A DNA stretch of 64,000 bases from Xanthostigma xanthostigma (lineage: Eukaryota > Arthropoda > Insecta > Raphidioptera > Raphidiidae): the NCBI GenBank assembly GCA_963575645.1, contig OY754466.1, forward strand, positions 37,542,001 through 37,606,000. The letters are read 5' to 3'. The notes under the pieces are model-generated. The model had not been told where the DNA came from and did no database searches. It saw only the letters and a list, made by a program, of their open reading frames with translations. Position numbers and translations under genes: made by a program. Shown here piece after piece: positions 10,203 to 21,392 of the stretch. Position 1 is the stretch's first letter, and every line of letters starts with the position of its first letter.

Positions 10203-10340
10203 TTAAAACAAAATCGCTGCTTTCCTGTCTGTTTTTACGCTTATTTCTTCTAAGCCACGCAACGGATTTTGAAACGGTTTCCCCTAATAGAAAGAGCGAT
10301 AAACGAGGAAGGTTTGTGTATATAATTTGTATAAAATGGC
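10203..10340 (+). repeat. Helitron-type fragment
   Basis: AAAATCGCTGCTTTCCTGTC, CAACGGATTTTGAAACGGTT and a TAATAGAAAGAGCGAT block match, in order, the sequence expected on the opposite strand of 49655-49770 (AAACCGTATGAAAATCC, CTCTTGAATCCCTCC). It is a fragment without termini. Confidence 0.45.
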
Positions 10341-10384
10341 TGAATTATGAAGGTGGTTTGTCAAAAAAAAAAAAACTGTTTTCG

Positions 10385-10711
10385 TACACTTACATGGCTA
10401 ACGCTTCCGTGGGGTTGGATTTCGTAACGGCTTTTATGTGTTCGTTCCACGTTCTGCGTGTATTGAAGTTGGCTTTGTAGATGGATTTGGTGCGCGCACA
10501 GTGAAAGTTCGAATGTTAACAAAAGTGAACGTTTATTATCTCTGAACAGAACACACACTATGACGCAATGTTTGTTTGTGTGTCTACGTCGCCCACATGA
10601 CAAGGTATTGTTTTCTGATTGGTTCTTGCTCAAAACAAACAGACAAACAAGCACGAAAAATAATCCCATCAACAATTCCAGCGGCAAAACTAGTCTCGTG
10701 TGCAGCGACCT
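10385..10711 (+). mobile_element. Harbinger-like MITE H1, 5'-truncated
   Basis: The right end (AGTCTCGTGTGCAGCGACCT) is followed by TTA at 10712-10714, and the interior block around TCTCTGAACAGAACACACAC matches 25940-26481. The left TIR is not found. Confidence 0.65.
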
Positions 10712-10854
10712 TTACTCTCAAGTCGCGCCTTAAGAAGTACTTCAAAAGTAAACAGAACAATAACCTTGATTATAAAATTGATCAATTTCATAATCTATTA
10801 TGTTAAATATCAATACGCACGAACAATATTTTATCTAGTCGTTTACTGAATACC

Positions 10855-11000
10855 CTGTAATAGATAGTATGTCGTGCGACTAGTGACAGAAGGAGAAGAT
10901 TCCAAGAGCGTGAAATTTGCCGCAGGAACGTAGCGAGTGCGGAAACACGCGAGTGGAATATTCTCCTTCGATCAATGGTCGCGCATAATACTTTATTCAA
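10855..11000. repeat. Hairpin-type repeat with GTAGCGAGTGC loop
   Basis: AGGAGAAGATTCC pairs with GGAATATTCTCCTT around GAACGTAGCGAGTGCGGAA. The outer sequence GCGCATAATACTTTATTCAA resembles the sequence beside the hairpin at 45445-45592. Probably one non-autonomous family. Confidence 0.45.
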
Positions 11001-11800
11001 CTAGTACAAGTAGTATGTAATCGGGGCCCTGATAAAAGAGGGAAAAATAATAAATCACTTCATTGATTGACGTACCCACCGCCCTCGATGCACACAAGAT
11101 GGCCCTGACTTTCGCTGAATTGCGATGTTGTTTTCATATATACAAATCGCTACCGCGTTCCTATTGGTCCAGAAACTATGCAGTAATACATTATCGTACA
11201 GTTTCGGCTCATTATTAGCACTCTACTATGAAGTAATTTATTATTTCTCCCGAATTTAGCACGGCCCCGAAATTATATATATTACTCACGCGTGTTGAAT
11301 AAATTCATATTTGATATTTATATCCATTTATGGGTTATGCATGAAGGTATGACGTTGCAGAACCTGCTACATGCTATGTCAATGTTACCGAGATACATGC
11401 TACATACAACATCATTGTAATAATTTATTTACCAAAGCGAAATTTTGTATCTATCTTCGTTCTCCTTATAAGTGCATACATACATATTTATGTATTGCGA
11501 ACGGTTTATACAGGGTGTAGTTTCTTTCGAACATGTTAACCAATGATTTTGTTTTTTTATTAACAAGAAAAACAAAATGGGATTTGGCATCTGTGGCCAT
11601 TATAGCTACAAAAGTGACATAATATAGTATAAAAAATGTACCTACATATGGTAATAATATATAGGTAAGTATATTACAGGTATTTAACCAATGAATAAAA
11701 TAAATTAATAGTTTCATTACGGAATCAGAAGTTACGGTTTCTAAATACAGAAAAAAATAGCTATAGTTTGCTATTAAACTCGGATGGCTCAAAGATGACA
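11001..11800. other. Spacer, nothing recognised
   Basis: AT-rich, with no recognisable gene, repeat end or RNA. Confidence 0.45.
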
Positions 11801-11806
11801 AGATGA

Positions 11807-12091
11807 CCTAAACTTAGGAAAGTGGTTGGGCTCTTAACCGGTCATGCACTCCTGAGAAAACATCTACACACAATGCGGATACGTCAGGAATCGACACACT
11901 GTAGATTTTGCGAAATGGAGGACGGAACAGCCAACCATTTACTATTCGGATGCGAGGCCCTAGCCTACAGGAAAACAACGATCTTTGGATACATTGATGA
12001 GAGCGGAGTAATTCCTCAGGATAATCTAGTCAAGAAATCTTATGAAGTTTATGAGGAGATCCAAACTATTGAAGAACTAGATCCAGGATAG
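11807..12091 (+). pseudogene. 5'-truncated LINE: C-terminal end of ORF2
   Basis: The frame opens after a stop at 11804 and reads KVVGLLTGHALLRKHLHTM, then CRFCEMEDGTANHLLFGC and EALAYRK. This is the LTGH...HL...CRFC...H.L..C zinc-knuckle-like tail found at the C-terminus of ORF2 in RNase H-bearing non-LTR retrotransposons of insects. Reverse transcriptase and endonuclease domains are absent, as expected from 5' truncation during target-primed reverse transcription. The following 75 bases (to about 12170) end in TTTATTTATTCATTCATTG, a plausible 3' tail. It cannot make an active protein. The clade is not assigned. Confidence 0.8.
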
Positions 12092-12170
12092 GGGAGAGCA
12101 CAAAAAATTATTTTAGGATGACGTGCATAACGAGCTATTAGGCCATTAACCCTAATTTATTTATTCATTC

Positions 12171-12937
12171 ATTGCTTTTAAATTATGAAAAACCCATTGT
12201 TGACGTTACAGTGCAGTATAGAAAAATTTAATATAACAGCAAAATAATAGGTAGCTATTTGTTTGTACTTATAAAAAAATATAAACAAAAATAATTGGCC
12301 CTCGCTATACACTTGAGAATTTTTATTAGTTTTCAGACCTCTAATCCAAAAAAAATACTTTAAGTTAAGAGCAGGCTATTCAGATATTCTAGTTGTGGCA
12401 CTTCATTTAGGAAATTTCAATTTAATACTTGCCAAATCGCATACTTAGAAAAAGCTATTTTTTTATTGATTTAGAGCGAAAAAGCGATTTAAAATTAAAA
12501 TAAATCTTGTCTCAGTTCTAAACTTTTTTAAATACATATTTTTAGTAGGTATCCAATTAAATATTTTAATAAATCCTGCAAAAATATACTCTAAATTAAT
12601 TCTGTATCATCAGTATACGGTACATATACTGAAATATTATATTTCCTGAAAAGAAAACGTCTGCGTGTTAATATAAATTTTTAATGAGAAAAATGGAATG
12701 TACTGCCGTAGAAAAACAAATATAAGTAGGTTAACAATTTTCGGAATATAACATATTACATTTAGGTAAAATATACAGGATGAATGAAATAATCTCACTT
12801 ACAACTTCTTCCTGTCAGTGTTGCGGGATGGATTAGATATAGTTTTTTACTGTCAAATTAACTCGTTGTATTACGTCAGCGAGCATCGCCCTCGCTATAC
12901 ACTTGAAAATCAGTTACACAATGAACCCATTATGTAA
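12171..12937. other. AT-rich spacer
   Basis: No feature recognised. The phrase CCTCGCTATACACTTGA occurs twice (near 12300 and 12890), a small duplication. Confidence 0.4.
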
Positions 12938-13140
12938 TAGTGATGTAACGACTGTCAATTTTGAGACATTGATTATATTTTTCGACGATATTCGCGAATG
13001 TGAATATTCAGTTTTCAAATCTGGTTCTCTTTCTCCAAGGTTAAAATTTTGCAGCTGATTGGCCGCGCAAGTCGCACTCACACATTTGTAGTGGTTCTGG
13101 GTACTAGGTTGGTTATTAGTACTAAGTCTAAAGCTGTATT
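12938..13140 (-). repeat. hAT-like repeat end
   Basis: TAGTGATGTAACGACTGTCA begins a block that matches, in reverse orientation, 44205-44371 (TCGCGAATGT, CAGCTGATTGG versus CAATCAGCTG, GGTTCTGGGTACTAGGTTG versus AACCTAGTACCCAGAACC). It is one end of the family whose longer copy is 43349-44371. Confidence 0.55.
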
Positions 13141-13449
13141 ACTTAATATTAAGTAGGTAATTTTTATTTGCAAGGCCAAAAAGTTGGATGCATAAAGTCA
13201 GGAGTAATAAAACATGCAATACAAAATAAAATATTCATATAAAAAAAGTACATAAAGGCTGATAAACGTAATAATTTAAAGTAAAATTTTTAAAAAATAA
13301 GAAAAAACTTCTGTAATAAAATTAATATTTTTTGTCTTATTTACCTAAAATTATTTTCACATTTTTTTAAATGCGATTTTTTTCTGATATTAATGTTCGT
13401 TTGAATTTTGCGAATGCGATGTCAAAAAAATAGTTCTAGTATCTACTTA

Positions 13450-13725
13450 AATATCGACCTGTAACTTAACTTTACCCTGCCATCTACCTATCGCCTTTAA
13501 TAATAAATTATAATCCAACGCATACATAAAGGAAGCATCACGTGCTGTCATTTAACGAAATATCGGTAACTAAAATTCACCCTGTTATCCAGATGTCGCT
13601 TTTAACTAAAGCCATGCTTAATCCAACGCACTCAAACGTAACGTCCTCCCATAAAAGTGTCGCGCGGTTTTACTCCCAGCCAAACGCGCCATTAGACGTT
13701 TCACATCAAAAATAAACTACGCGAA
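13450..13725 (-). repeat. Fragment of the GTGAAACATCTA family
   Basis: ACGTAACGTCCTCCCATAAA, AGTGTCGCG and CCAAACGCGCCATTAGACGT followed by TTCACATC match 37690-37952. It is one end of the element described at 36941-37952; the other end is missing here. Confidence 0.55.
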
Positions 13726-14181
13726 GCCCAATTAATGAAGATGCCGCCGGCCTTTGAAATATAATATAATAATTATCAAGGTTAGCTAAAGTTAAAAAAT
13801 ATGAAAGATAATATTTATGTGCGTTTTTATATAGCGTAAAAGAAAATTTCGCACCCTGTTATAAAAAGTTTGCAAAAAACATACCTACATAATTTAATTT
13901 AATTTTCATTTGCAGGCTTCTCATATGTTCATACAGTACAGAGATAGAAAAACTCTTTGCGTAGGTACGACAGGAATACATGACCTTTGGGAAAGGGCGT
14001 AAATAAACCTTTATTGGGACAGCGATGGAGGCTTTTTTTTGTCAAGAACAAAAACTAAATTTTCACATTATATCAATTCGAAACATAAACAAAAAATGAA
14101 ATATTTTAATATCTATACGTCGCAATGTTAAATTTTTTTTTTCTCAGCAATTTTTTTCGTTTTACAATACTACAGAACTAA
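13726..14181. other. AT-rich spacer
   Basis: No gene or repeat end recognised. Confidence 0.45.
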
Positions 14182-14183
14182 TA

Positions 14184-14835
14184 GACTGGTTCACAAGTTC
14201 AAAAACGTGTTATGGCTTGAAATAGCTCGTACAAAAATGACCGATGGCTCATTGTATTCAGAATGACGTCTAGAAAAATGTATAAAAATATTTTATTAGC
14301 ACATAAGAAATTTCAAAAGTTATAAACAAATTAAGATGAAAGAAAAAAGGCATTTAGTTTTTCGCTACTATTTCAAAAACTACAAGCGATAGCCAAACTC
14401 GGAAAAAATATTCTTAAAATGGAGGAAATTTCCAATAATCTATCTCTATTATTAATAGTTTTAATTTAACGCTAAAAATAGGGTTTCGCGCGGCCGATAC
14501 AGATCGTGCGCACAGCCTTGTTGAAACAATACAACACATAAAATAGTTTTTTTATAGTACTAAATAACAATTTAAAAATTTGAATAAACTATGGTGTCAT
14601 CTTAACACTTCAAAGAATAAAGTTTCGTTGAAAAAAAAAATTCTAAATTTATTTTTAAATAAGTGACGCTATTGTCAACTATTTTTTTTTTCGAAAAACC
14701 GTCTCCATTGGCACCAACAAAAAATGTTTAAATAATTGGCTTATAATTTTTTTGCTTCATGGAGCCAATGAGCCATCGGCCATTTTTGTCGAGCTATTTC
14801 AAGCCTTAACACGTTTTTGAACTTGTGAACCAGTC
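14184..14835. mobile_element. MITE with about 65-bp TIRs, TA-flanked
   Basis: GACTGGTTCACAAGTTCAAA at the left is mirrored at the right (TTTGAACTTGTGAACCAGTC), and the pairing runs inward past GCCGATGGCTCATTG-type sequence. TA lies directly outside both ends (14182-14183 and 14836-14837), which suggests a Tc1/mariner-type mobiliser. No coding sequence. Confidence 0.75.
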
Positions 14836-14965
14836 TATAAGGTGTATCATCATTTGCTATTTTCTGAATGTACAAAAAAATGTTTAAATTTTAAGTCGGT
14901 CATGGTGACAATAATCATTAGTCATCTAAAACTAAATCAACTAAACATACGAAACTATTAAAAAA

Positions 14966-15068
14966 TTCCAGCCAATTGGGCGACCCAACTTCAAAAATGT
15001 CGACATTTGATTATAATAAAGAAAATAAAATTTCTGATATCGCGTGAGGTGACGCGGGTAATGGCTAG
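14966..15068 (+). repeat. Helitron 3' end fragment
   Basis: Same sequence as 6526-6636, ending GACGCGGGTAATGGCTAG before T. Confidence 0.55.
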
Positions 15069-15129
15069 TATTCAATATGATATTTGCTATTCATTGTCAT
15101 GGTTACCTACATAATATGTTCACGTCATG

Positions 15130-15365
15130 TAAAAATATGAGAAAAAACAACGTTATAGCATATATATCCTTTGCGCATGCGCCGATTTTCCTCAAAAACA
15201 ATAGGGCTCTTCACATTTTCATATCAAACATCCATCCAAAATTTGGTTTCAATCCGCTCATCTGTTTGACCTGTATCGTGTTCACAGACAGACTAACAGA
15301 CGCACAGAGTTTTTCCAAAAATATGTTTTTTGGATTCGGGGGACCTCAAAACGAAAAGATATTGT
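15130..15365 (+). repeat. Dispersed repeat, GCGCATGCGCCGATTTTCC family
   Basis: Contains TTTGCGCATGCGCCGATTTT, CAATAGGGCTCTTCACATTT, CCAAAATTTGGTTTCAATCC and ACAGACAGACTAACAGACGC. Related copies are at 19960-20215. The order and wording are like the 3' region of a non-LTR or Helitron family, but the class is not established here. Confidence 0.5.
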
Positions 15366-15369
15366 AAAA

Positions 15370-15958
15370 TTTTTGAAAAGTGATTTTTGACCTAAACTAG
15401 TACCATTCCCCACTGTGGGTTGGAATGGTAAAATATATTTCCAATGGGGCACTCACCGAATACTGTGTTGTCTGTACACAGTATTTTGAAATCGTCCAAT
15501 GAATGTTCACCTAATAGATACTTTGTTACTTCCTGTCGTTTTAACTAAATATATGTTGCTATCTAATAGCAAACAACTGCGTAAAATTGAGAGAAGGCTC
15601 CGTGTGTTCGCAGAACTGAGGGAAAATCAATTATCTGACAATAAAGCACTCTTGTGTACATCAAATGACATGTACAAAACAATATAGGTACAGAAGCTGT
15701 TTCAAAAATAATAGCTAACATAAAAAATCTCACTCTACTCGATGAGACCTAGTCATAAATAAGTAAGTGAGAAATAATTTATTTGCATAGTCAGAAAAAT
15801 TGGATACAAAAAGTCAGATTACAATTCAGGCACAATTGGATTTTTGAATTATTTTTTTTTTTACTCGAATGAAAAGATCACATTCAAGTTTTATAGTAAA
15901 ACTACTGGTATTGTTTTGTTTTTTTTTTAATTTTTTAATTAAATTATTTTTAAACTAA
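15370..15958. other. Spacer, nothing recognised
   Basis: AT-rich sequence without recognisable features. Confidence 0.45.
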
Positions 15959-16190
15959 TGGCGTTTTCGACTTAGATAACTGCCCCGGGGCAGGGCACGC
16001 CGAATGGGTAACTATTGGTTAAAGAAATTTATTTATACATATAACTAGTGTGACCTGTGCGAATTATTCGCACTAATTATTATACAGCTTGTAAGAAGAT
16101 AAATATACCTACTACTATACTATACTAAACAAGTATAATAATTATCTTCAGTATAAAGTAGTGTTGATCCAATAGAATGTTAAGATGAAG

Positions 16191-16380
16191 GAAGGTTTTG
16201 GTTGAGGATCATAAAATAAGCTTTACCAATGTTTCGCTAGTGGCCAACGTTTCGAAAAATTTATTTTCATCTTCAGGGCCTCGAGCTGGTCAAGTGGTGG
16301 TGAAAATAAATTTTTCGAAACGTTGGCCACTAGCGAAACATTGGTAAAGCTTATTTAATGATCCACAACCAAAACCTTCC
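16191..16380. repeat. Nested fold-back with hammerhead-type core (Penelope-like)
   Basis: The arms GGAAGGTTTTGGTTGAGGAT and ATGATCCACAACCAAAACC are inverted, as are the inner AAACGTTGGCCACTAGCGAA blocks. On the minus strand the left arm reads GGCCCTGAAGATG, a GAAAA/TTTTC stem, then GAAACGTTGGCC, which fits the CUGANGA, stem II, GAAA hammerhead core. The right arm has lost the CTGAAGA portion. Confidence 0.5.
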
Positions 16381-16486
16381 TTGATCTTATAATAATTATC
16401 ACTTTACAAAATTATTTTTTAAACATGATTGCAGGTATTCAATTCGTTTCTAATTTTGCACACTGCTTATAACGTTCTTCTTTTTG

Positions 16487-16790
16487 TTGTATTACAATAT
16501 GAAGCACAGATGACAGATCGAAGAAATATTTTACTAAAATTGTCATATAGAGTCGCAAGTAGCAAAAGCGTTGAGCTAAGCCGTCAGATGGCATCATGCA
16601 GCATTGCTGTGACGTTGTTCAGCGTTGCTCGCTGTTTCAAAATTACAGCCGTCAGATGGCAGTATGCAGTATTGTGTCTGTTGTATTACAATATGAAGGT
16701 CAGATGACAGATCGAAGTGTTGATGTTGTTTCAAAATTAAAGCCGTTAGATGACAGACGTTGTTCAGCGTTGCTGTATTTTAATTAATTT
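16487..16790 (+). repeat. Two imperfect tandem copies inside the TAA-flanked element
   Basis: GTTGTATTACAATATGAAG followed by a CAGATGACAGATCGAAG block occurs near 16487 and again near 16679. CCGTCAGATGGCA and GACGTTGTTCAGCGTTGCT also repeat. It is a local duplication with no coding interpretation. Confidence 0.55.
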
Positions 16791-17109
16791 ACAAAAACAA
16801 AAGCAATAATAAATTTTTTAGTTGTCGATGTCAGTAGAGCAAGCAATTATCTGTAAAATGATATATAATTTATGTGGAGAAATTGTGAGGTTTTTTCTAA
16901 AAAGGGAGGCAAACATCTTTAACCTTAGCGTATATTAATATATTATATGATTATAACCAATAGTTACCGGTTATATAGTCGGCCTGCCCTGGGAGTTATC
17001 GATGCCGAAAACGCCATAAGTTCCGATAACGCGTCAAAAACGTGTGACGTCGTAATGTTTTATGGTCCTTATATCCATGGTTACTTTGATTGTACCTATA
17101 TGTATAATA

Positions 17110-17145
17110 AATAAAATTTTCAACCAATTTTTCAGACCAATTATT
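17110..17145 (-). repeat. Penelope-like terminal fragment
   Basis: AATAAATAAAATTTTCAACC followed by AATTTTTCAGACCAA matches the distal part of the repeats at 1462 and 49470. Confidence 0.4.
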
Positions 17146-17424
17146 AAAAATTAATCTTTCTCAGAATAATACCTACGCTAAAAAAATATAAATAATGATT
17201 TTTTAATTAGTTTGTGATAAATTAAAAATGGTTGAGTTTAGGTAATTTTCAATATCAATGGCTTTTGATTTTTTTGACATTTGTTAAATACTCCATTAAA
17301 GATTATAAATAATAGCCAAGCAATAAATTGACAGCTGTTCCCTTCACTACTATTCAACGGAACGAAGCAATATCTGTAATCTACTAACTTGAAGCATAAC
17401 AGGGACTGCAATTCCTAGTAGACC

Positions 17425-17983
17425 AAGATCCCAAACCCACCAGACCTACATCATTTCAGTGCTGCTAAGATTTTATCAGTAAAAGTACAGTATTTAGTTA
17501 AAAACATGTGCCAATTTGCCAGCTTGAAAGCGGGGGCTTTTTAGAGATAAAGGTACATAAAACACGTATTTACCTACGTACGCAATAATATTATGCATGC
17601 ATATGAGTGCGAGTGAGAGAAATAGATGATTTTTTTGACAGATTCGTGGAATGTAGGTTGTTTATTTGTTTCCATAGATTTTTTATCACTTAAACTCACG
17701 GACTACTTTATGTGTGTACGCAAATAAAAAACCTAAATTTCATGAAGCTGTCAAAAAAATCATCTAATGCTCTCACTCGCACTTATACGCAGACATAATA
17801 CCATTGCGTACGTAGGTAAGCACGTGTTTTATGCACTTTCAGAACCATTTATCTCTAAAAGTGCCCCGCTTTCAAGCTAGCAAATTGGCATACGTTCTTA
17901 ACCAAATGTTGTAAATTTTACTGATAAAATCTTAGCAGTACTGAAATGATGTCGAACTGGCGGGTCTGGGATCTTGGTATATA
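17425..17983. mobile_element. MITE with long (about 230 bp) inverted arms
   Basis: GACCAAGATCCCAAACCCAC at the left is mirrored by GCGGGTCTGGGATCTTGGTA at the right. The pairing continues through TAAGATTTTATCAGTAAAA, AATTTGCCAGCTTGAAAGC and GATGATTTTTTTGACAG before a central loop near 17650-17740. It is almost entirely fold-back. Confidence 0.7.
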
Positions 17984-18385
17984 GACAAATACGGCTGGTA
18001 ATTAATATAAGAGTGATTAACCATAGATTTTTGAAACTTATACCTCTACCCTATTAACGTGTACTGCTTTGCATGCCACCCAATACGTCATGATCTCTCT
18101 GACTGCTATAAATACAATTTATTATTAACAATCGACCCGTAACGTCCACCGTAAAACGATCGATTTACGTTCTGTATTATTTTACGATGATAGTAAATAA
18201 ACAGCAGACAGCGTTAACGATTTTCACAGCGATAACATTAAAATGAATACGCTAAATTATTAATTTAACACTACGGATAATGCAAAATGGTAATGATGAC
18301 AAAATATAATCCCACTCCAGCGATTACCTACATTGTCACATCACATCTATCACAAATAATGTTTTGTCACGTAAATAATAATATA
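17984..18385. other. Spacer, nothing recognised
   Basis: AT-rich sequence without recognisable features. Confidence 0.45.
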
Positions 18386-19107
18386 TCTATACTAATATAT
18401 AAAGCTGAAGAGTTTGTTTGTTTGTTTGGTTGAACGCGCTAATCTCAGGAACTACTGGTTCAAATTAAAAAAAATTTTTTTTGTTGGATAGCCTATTTAT
18501 TGAGGAAGGCTATAGGCTATATAAAATCACGCTACAACCAATAAGAGCGGAGCATCTATGAAAAATGTTGCAAAATGTATCTCAAAAATAAGCTTCTATT
18601 TAGGTGAAATGCCGTAACTAAATATACCAATATTAGCGTTGTACATTCACAAGCCCGGCTGGCTCAGTCGGTAGAGCATGCGTCTGGAGTTATCAGGGTC
18701 GTGGTTTCGGGCACCACGTTGGGCGAATATATTTTAAATTTTTTTTTATTTTGCTACATTACGTTTTTCTAAGTTTTACATTTAAATTTATTTACGACTA
18801 ACTAAAATTAAATAAATCTAATTAATAGCTCATTTGAAAACTGTTATAACTATAGGTACCTATATAAAAACAATTTTCCTACAAATATTTATTATATTTT
18901 ATTAATTACAGTAATTATTGATTTAAAAGAAATTTATTACTTCAAAAAAGTGTAAAAACTGCTTTTTATCGACAAAAACTTTTGAACGGTAACTCCAATC
19001 ATCATGAAATTTGGACACAACATTCATCTCGGTAAACTAAGATGAACGTGCGTACTCATGTCTCTCCCTCCCCCATTCGTTACTTTGCACCCGGGTGAAA
19101 CCGGGTA
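18386..19107 (+). mobile_element. Non-autonomous Helitron carrying a tRNA-Lys-like core (copy 1)
   Basis: Begins TCTATACTAATATATAAAGC after A, then the GTTTGTTTGTTTGG block and GCGCTAATCTCAGGAACTAC. A 73-base tRNA-like sequence lies at 18653-18725. The 3' hairpin half ACCCGGGTGAAACCGGG is present, but the final CTAG is lost where the sequence changes at 19107. Copies 2-4 (32134, 43569, 59259) keep it. Confidence 0.75.
18653..18725 (+). repeat. tRNA-Lys-like sequence inside Helitron (copy 1)
   Basis: 73 bases with the layout of animal tRNA-Lys(CUU): GCCCGGCTGGCTCAGTCGGT (acceptor and A box), GGGTCGTGGTTTCGGGC (T arm and B box, damaged), and CCACGTTGGGCG (3' acceptor strand). The anticodon arm is scrambled, so this is a tRNA-derived sequence and not a working tRNA gene. 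Confidence 0.7.
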
Positions 19108-19319
19108 CCTATATATATCTTCTTCCAGTTAGGGCGAATAGTAAAATACTAGCCGTCCTGGGAGCATATTCTCAGCTTTTTTTCGTTATAATAGCGAATT
19201 CGTTATAGGTACTGCAAGAACACGTTTTTTGATTAGTCGGTGGAGGAAGGATTTTCAGCGGTAGATCCGTTAAAAAAGCTCAATGCGCATGTGCGCAAAA
19301 CCACGTGTTTTTATTAAAT

Positions 19320-19513
19320 ATATAACCTCAATAATAAACGTCCACTTTTGTAACATTTCTGTCACTGCGCGCGCACTAAACCTACCTGAAAAAACAAGAT
19401 TGAAAAGACGTCTCGTGTGAAGCGAGCACATAAGAGCAACCACGAAATCCAGCACTAGAAAACTATAGTAGCAAGAAATCTAGCGACAAATCTAGCTTCG
19501 TGTGTAGCGATCT
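19320..19513 (+). mobile_element. Harbinger-like MITE H1 fragment
   Basis: AAACGTCCACTTTTGTAACA, AAGACGTCTCGTGTGAAGCG and the right end TAGCTTCGTGTGTAGCGATC, followed by TTA, are diverged versions of family H1. Confidence 0.5.
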
Positions 19514-19785
19514 TTATAAATGTGAAGCTAGCCGTAGGTAGGTAAAAAGTTAACGTGTAATTCCGGACGTCCTGTACATGTATACATAATAATGTACTAC
19601 ATACACCTGGCAGTTGTGCGTGAGAGAGGGGAACCGGTAGACAAAGAGCATGCTTCAGACAGGTATCCAAGCAACCCCCGAGACACGAGCATCGTGCCAT
19701 TCCCCTTCACTCCTCAGTTTGCCAATCTCTCCCCCGACACTACACACAATGTGTAGACGGGGTGGCAAAAAAAGGACAAATTAAA
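19514..19785. other. Spacer, slightly GC-richer
   Basis: A less AT-rich stretch with no defensible coding sequence or RNA. Confidence 0.4.
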
Positions 19786-19850
19786 AATTGGTTGTCTGTA
19801 AAGTCGGTTTACGGACGATAGTTTTACGTGATAACGTATTCCGTAATACA
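19786..19850 (+). repeat. Dispersed repeat Z, 5' block
   Basis: AATTGGTTGTCTGTAAAGTC and GGTTTACGGACGATAGTTTT match 55345-55410 and 57805-57875. In the 57.8-kb copy this block is followed directly by the 3' block described at 20620. Confidence 0.6.
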
Positions 19851-19954
19851 TAACCTAAATTTATATAATAATTATAATAATTCGAATCTATGATATTGCA
19901 TCTTTCGCTTCAAATTTAGGTAAATTTTATTAAGTAGAATAATAAAATAATATT

Positions 19955-20215
19955 ATATAAAAAACAACTATGGCATGTATCTCTTTTGCGCATGCGCCGA
20001 TTTTCCCCAAAAAATTTACAAAAATTTCTAGTAAAAATAGATAGAGTAAAAACCGTTTTAAAAACTATATTATTATTATATAAAACATCATTATAAGAGA
20101 TATATTCTTTTACGCATGCGCCGATGTTCCCCAAAAACAATAGGCCACTTCATATTTGCATATCAAACATCCTCCCAAAATTTGGTTTCAATCCGCTTAT
20201 TCTTGGTGTCGGAAT
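19955..20215 (+). repeat. Two partial copies of the GCGCATGCGCCGATTTTCC repeat
   Basis: TTTGCGCATGCGCCGATTTT near 19985 and TTTACGCATGCGCCGATGTT near 20107. The second continues into CAATAGGCCACTTCATATTT and AAAATTTGGTTTCAATCCGC as at 15130-15365. Confidence 0.5.
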
Positions 20216-20619
20216 GATAAGAAATGTCAAAAGTGACGTTTGCAACTGTCAAAGTATTATGTTCTAATAATAATTAGTTATTCCAATAGTTAACTTAGAA
20301 GGCGTTGCATTTCACAAAATACTAATGTCAAAAAATTGAATTAAACATTAGAAATGCAGCCGTTTTCATGTTAAACAAGACATACGTTATTTTCTAATTT
20401 CCATGTACGGCAAACAAAGACGACCGACCGCGTCGCGCCATGCATTAGACAACATTGCATTTATATTTTATACAGCTATTTTTCTATATAAATTTGTATA
20501 AAAAAACTGTTTAGGCAAATTCTGTTATACGAAATCTATGTAAAATGTTCTCCTCTTTCGTTTAAGACTGGTTTCAAACCGATCTGATTTAAATTGAGCG
20601 AGAAATTAGCAAAAAGCAC
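20216..20619. other. Spacer, nothing recognised
   Basis: AT-rich sequence without recognisable features. Confidence 0.4.
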
Positions 20620-20762
20620 GCACAGGGTCAGGCGGAACGTTACGCGTTACGCGTTACGAACGTTAGGAACGTTACGTTACACTTTTTCGTGCATGCAGTC
20701 GGTGTTTTATCAATTTATAAGATTGGTAATTCATCAATTTATAAGACGTTATCACGTCAAAA
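20620..20762 (+). repeat. Dispersed repeat Z, 3' block
   Basis: A run of short GTTACG-based repeats is followed by ACACTTTTTCGTGCATGCAG and ATCAATTTATAAGACGTTAT ending CACGTCAAAAA. The same 3' block occurs at 55940-56036 and 57935-57998. Here the CATCAATTTATAAGA part is duplicated. Confidence 0.6.
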
Positions 20763-21082
20763 ACTTCACTTGCGCACGACGGACATAATCCGAGATCGGA
20801 AGTAGTTGGTTCGAAGTGGTTACGGCACAAAAGTAACTGCTGGGTCTCTTTGTTTGTTTCTAAGGCGTGAAGGCAAGACAATTATAACCAGAAACCGAAT
20901 ACACCCATACGGCCGCTCTTTATACGGCATTTCGCTATAACGGCCTTCTTCAATTATTAAGGCACGTTTTCGATTTACGGCCTAAAATGTTTCGCTATAA
21001 CGGCAAACAAAACTTTTTTTCGATGTCGATATATCTACATGTTGCCAATCTTGCGCAAGCGCAATCTCGTTGGACAATTTTT

Positions 21083-21164
21083 TAAGCCAGGCCCATCCTT
21101 ACCAGCGAAAAATGATGACGACAGTGATCTGCAGGTTACCATTTCTTCATCGTTTTCAGATTAA
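21083..21164 (+). pseudogene. Possible C-terminal remnant of a Tigger-type transposase
   Basis: The frame reads KPGPSLPAKNDDDSDLQVTI, then SSSFSD and a stop. An acidic DDDSD stretch close to the C-terminus, at the expected place just before the 3' region of a TA-flanked Tigger derivative, suggests the tail of a transposase ORF whose body was deleted. The match is short and is an inference. Confidence 0.35.
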
Positions 21165-21392
21165 AGTCATTAAAAAAAATATGTATGTATATATACACAT
21201 ATTTTATATAACATGAAGTTGTTTCATTTTTGTTTATAGATTATTGTTGGTTATTATTTTATGTACAAATGTATGTACTTGTTACGTATGTATTTTTGAT
21301 TTAAATAAAATAAAAAGATTAAATGCATTTTGAATGATAAACATGTTATATATTTAACAAATTTGGAACCGATCCCATTGAATTTGTATTAG

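Larger units (their letters stand above)
15959..17016. mobile_element. DNA transposon derivative with about 60-bp TIRs and TAA duplication
   Basis: TGGCGTTTTCGACTTAGATA at the left is matched by the reverse of the right end (TATCGATGCCGAAAACGCCA), and the pairing extends to GTAACTATTGGTTA. TAA stands on both sides (15956-15958 and 17017-17019), pointing to a PIF/Harbinger-type mobiliser. The interior has a nested fold-back (16191-16380) and a partial tandem duplication (16487-16790). No transposase is seen. Confidence 0.72.

Noticed and set aside
15959-17016. Degenerate transposase gene inside the TAA-flanked element
   Set aside because: Frames at 16429-16787 come from a local duplication (GTTGTATTACAATATGAAG units) and have no transposase motifs.
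18653-18725. Functional tRNA-Lys gene (and the three other tRNA-like cores)
   Set aside because: The anticodon stems are mismatched, anticodon loops are altered, and all four are embedded in the same Helitron, so they are tRNA-derived repeats.
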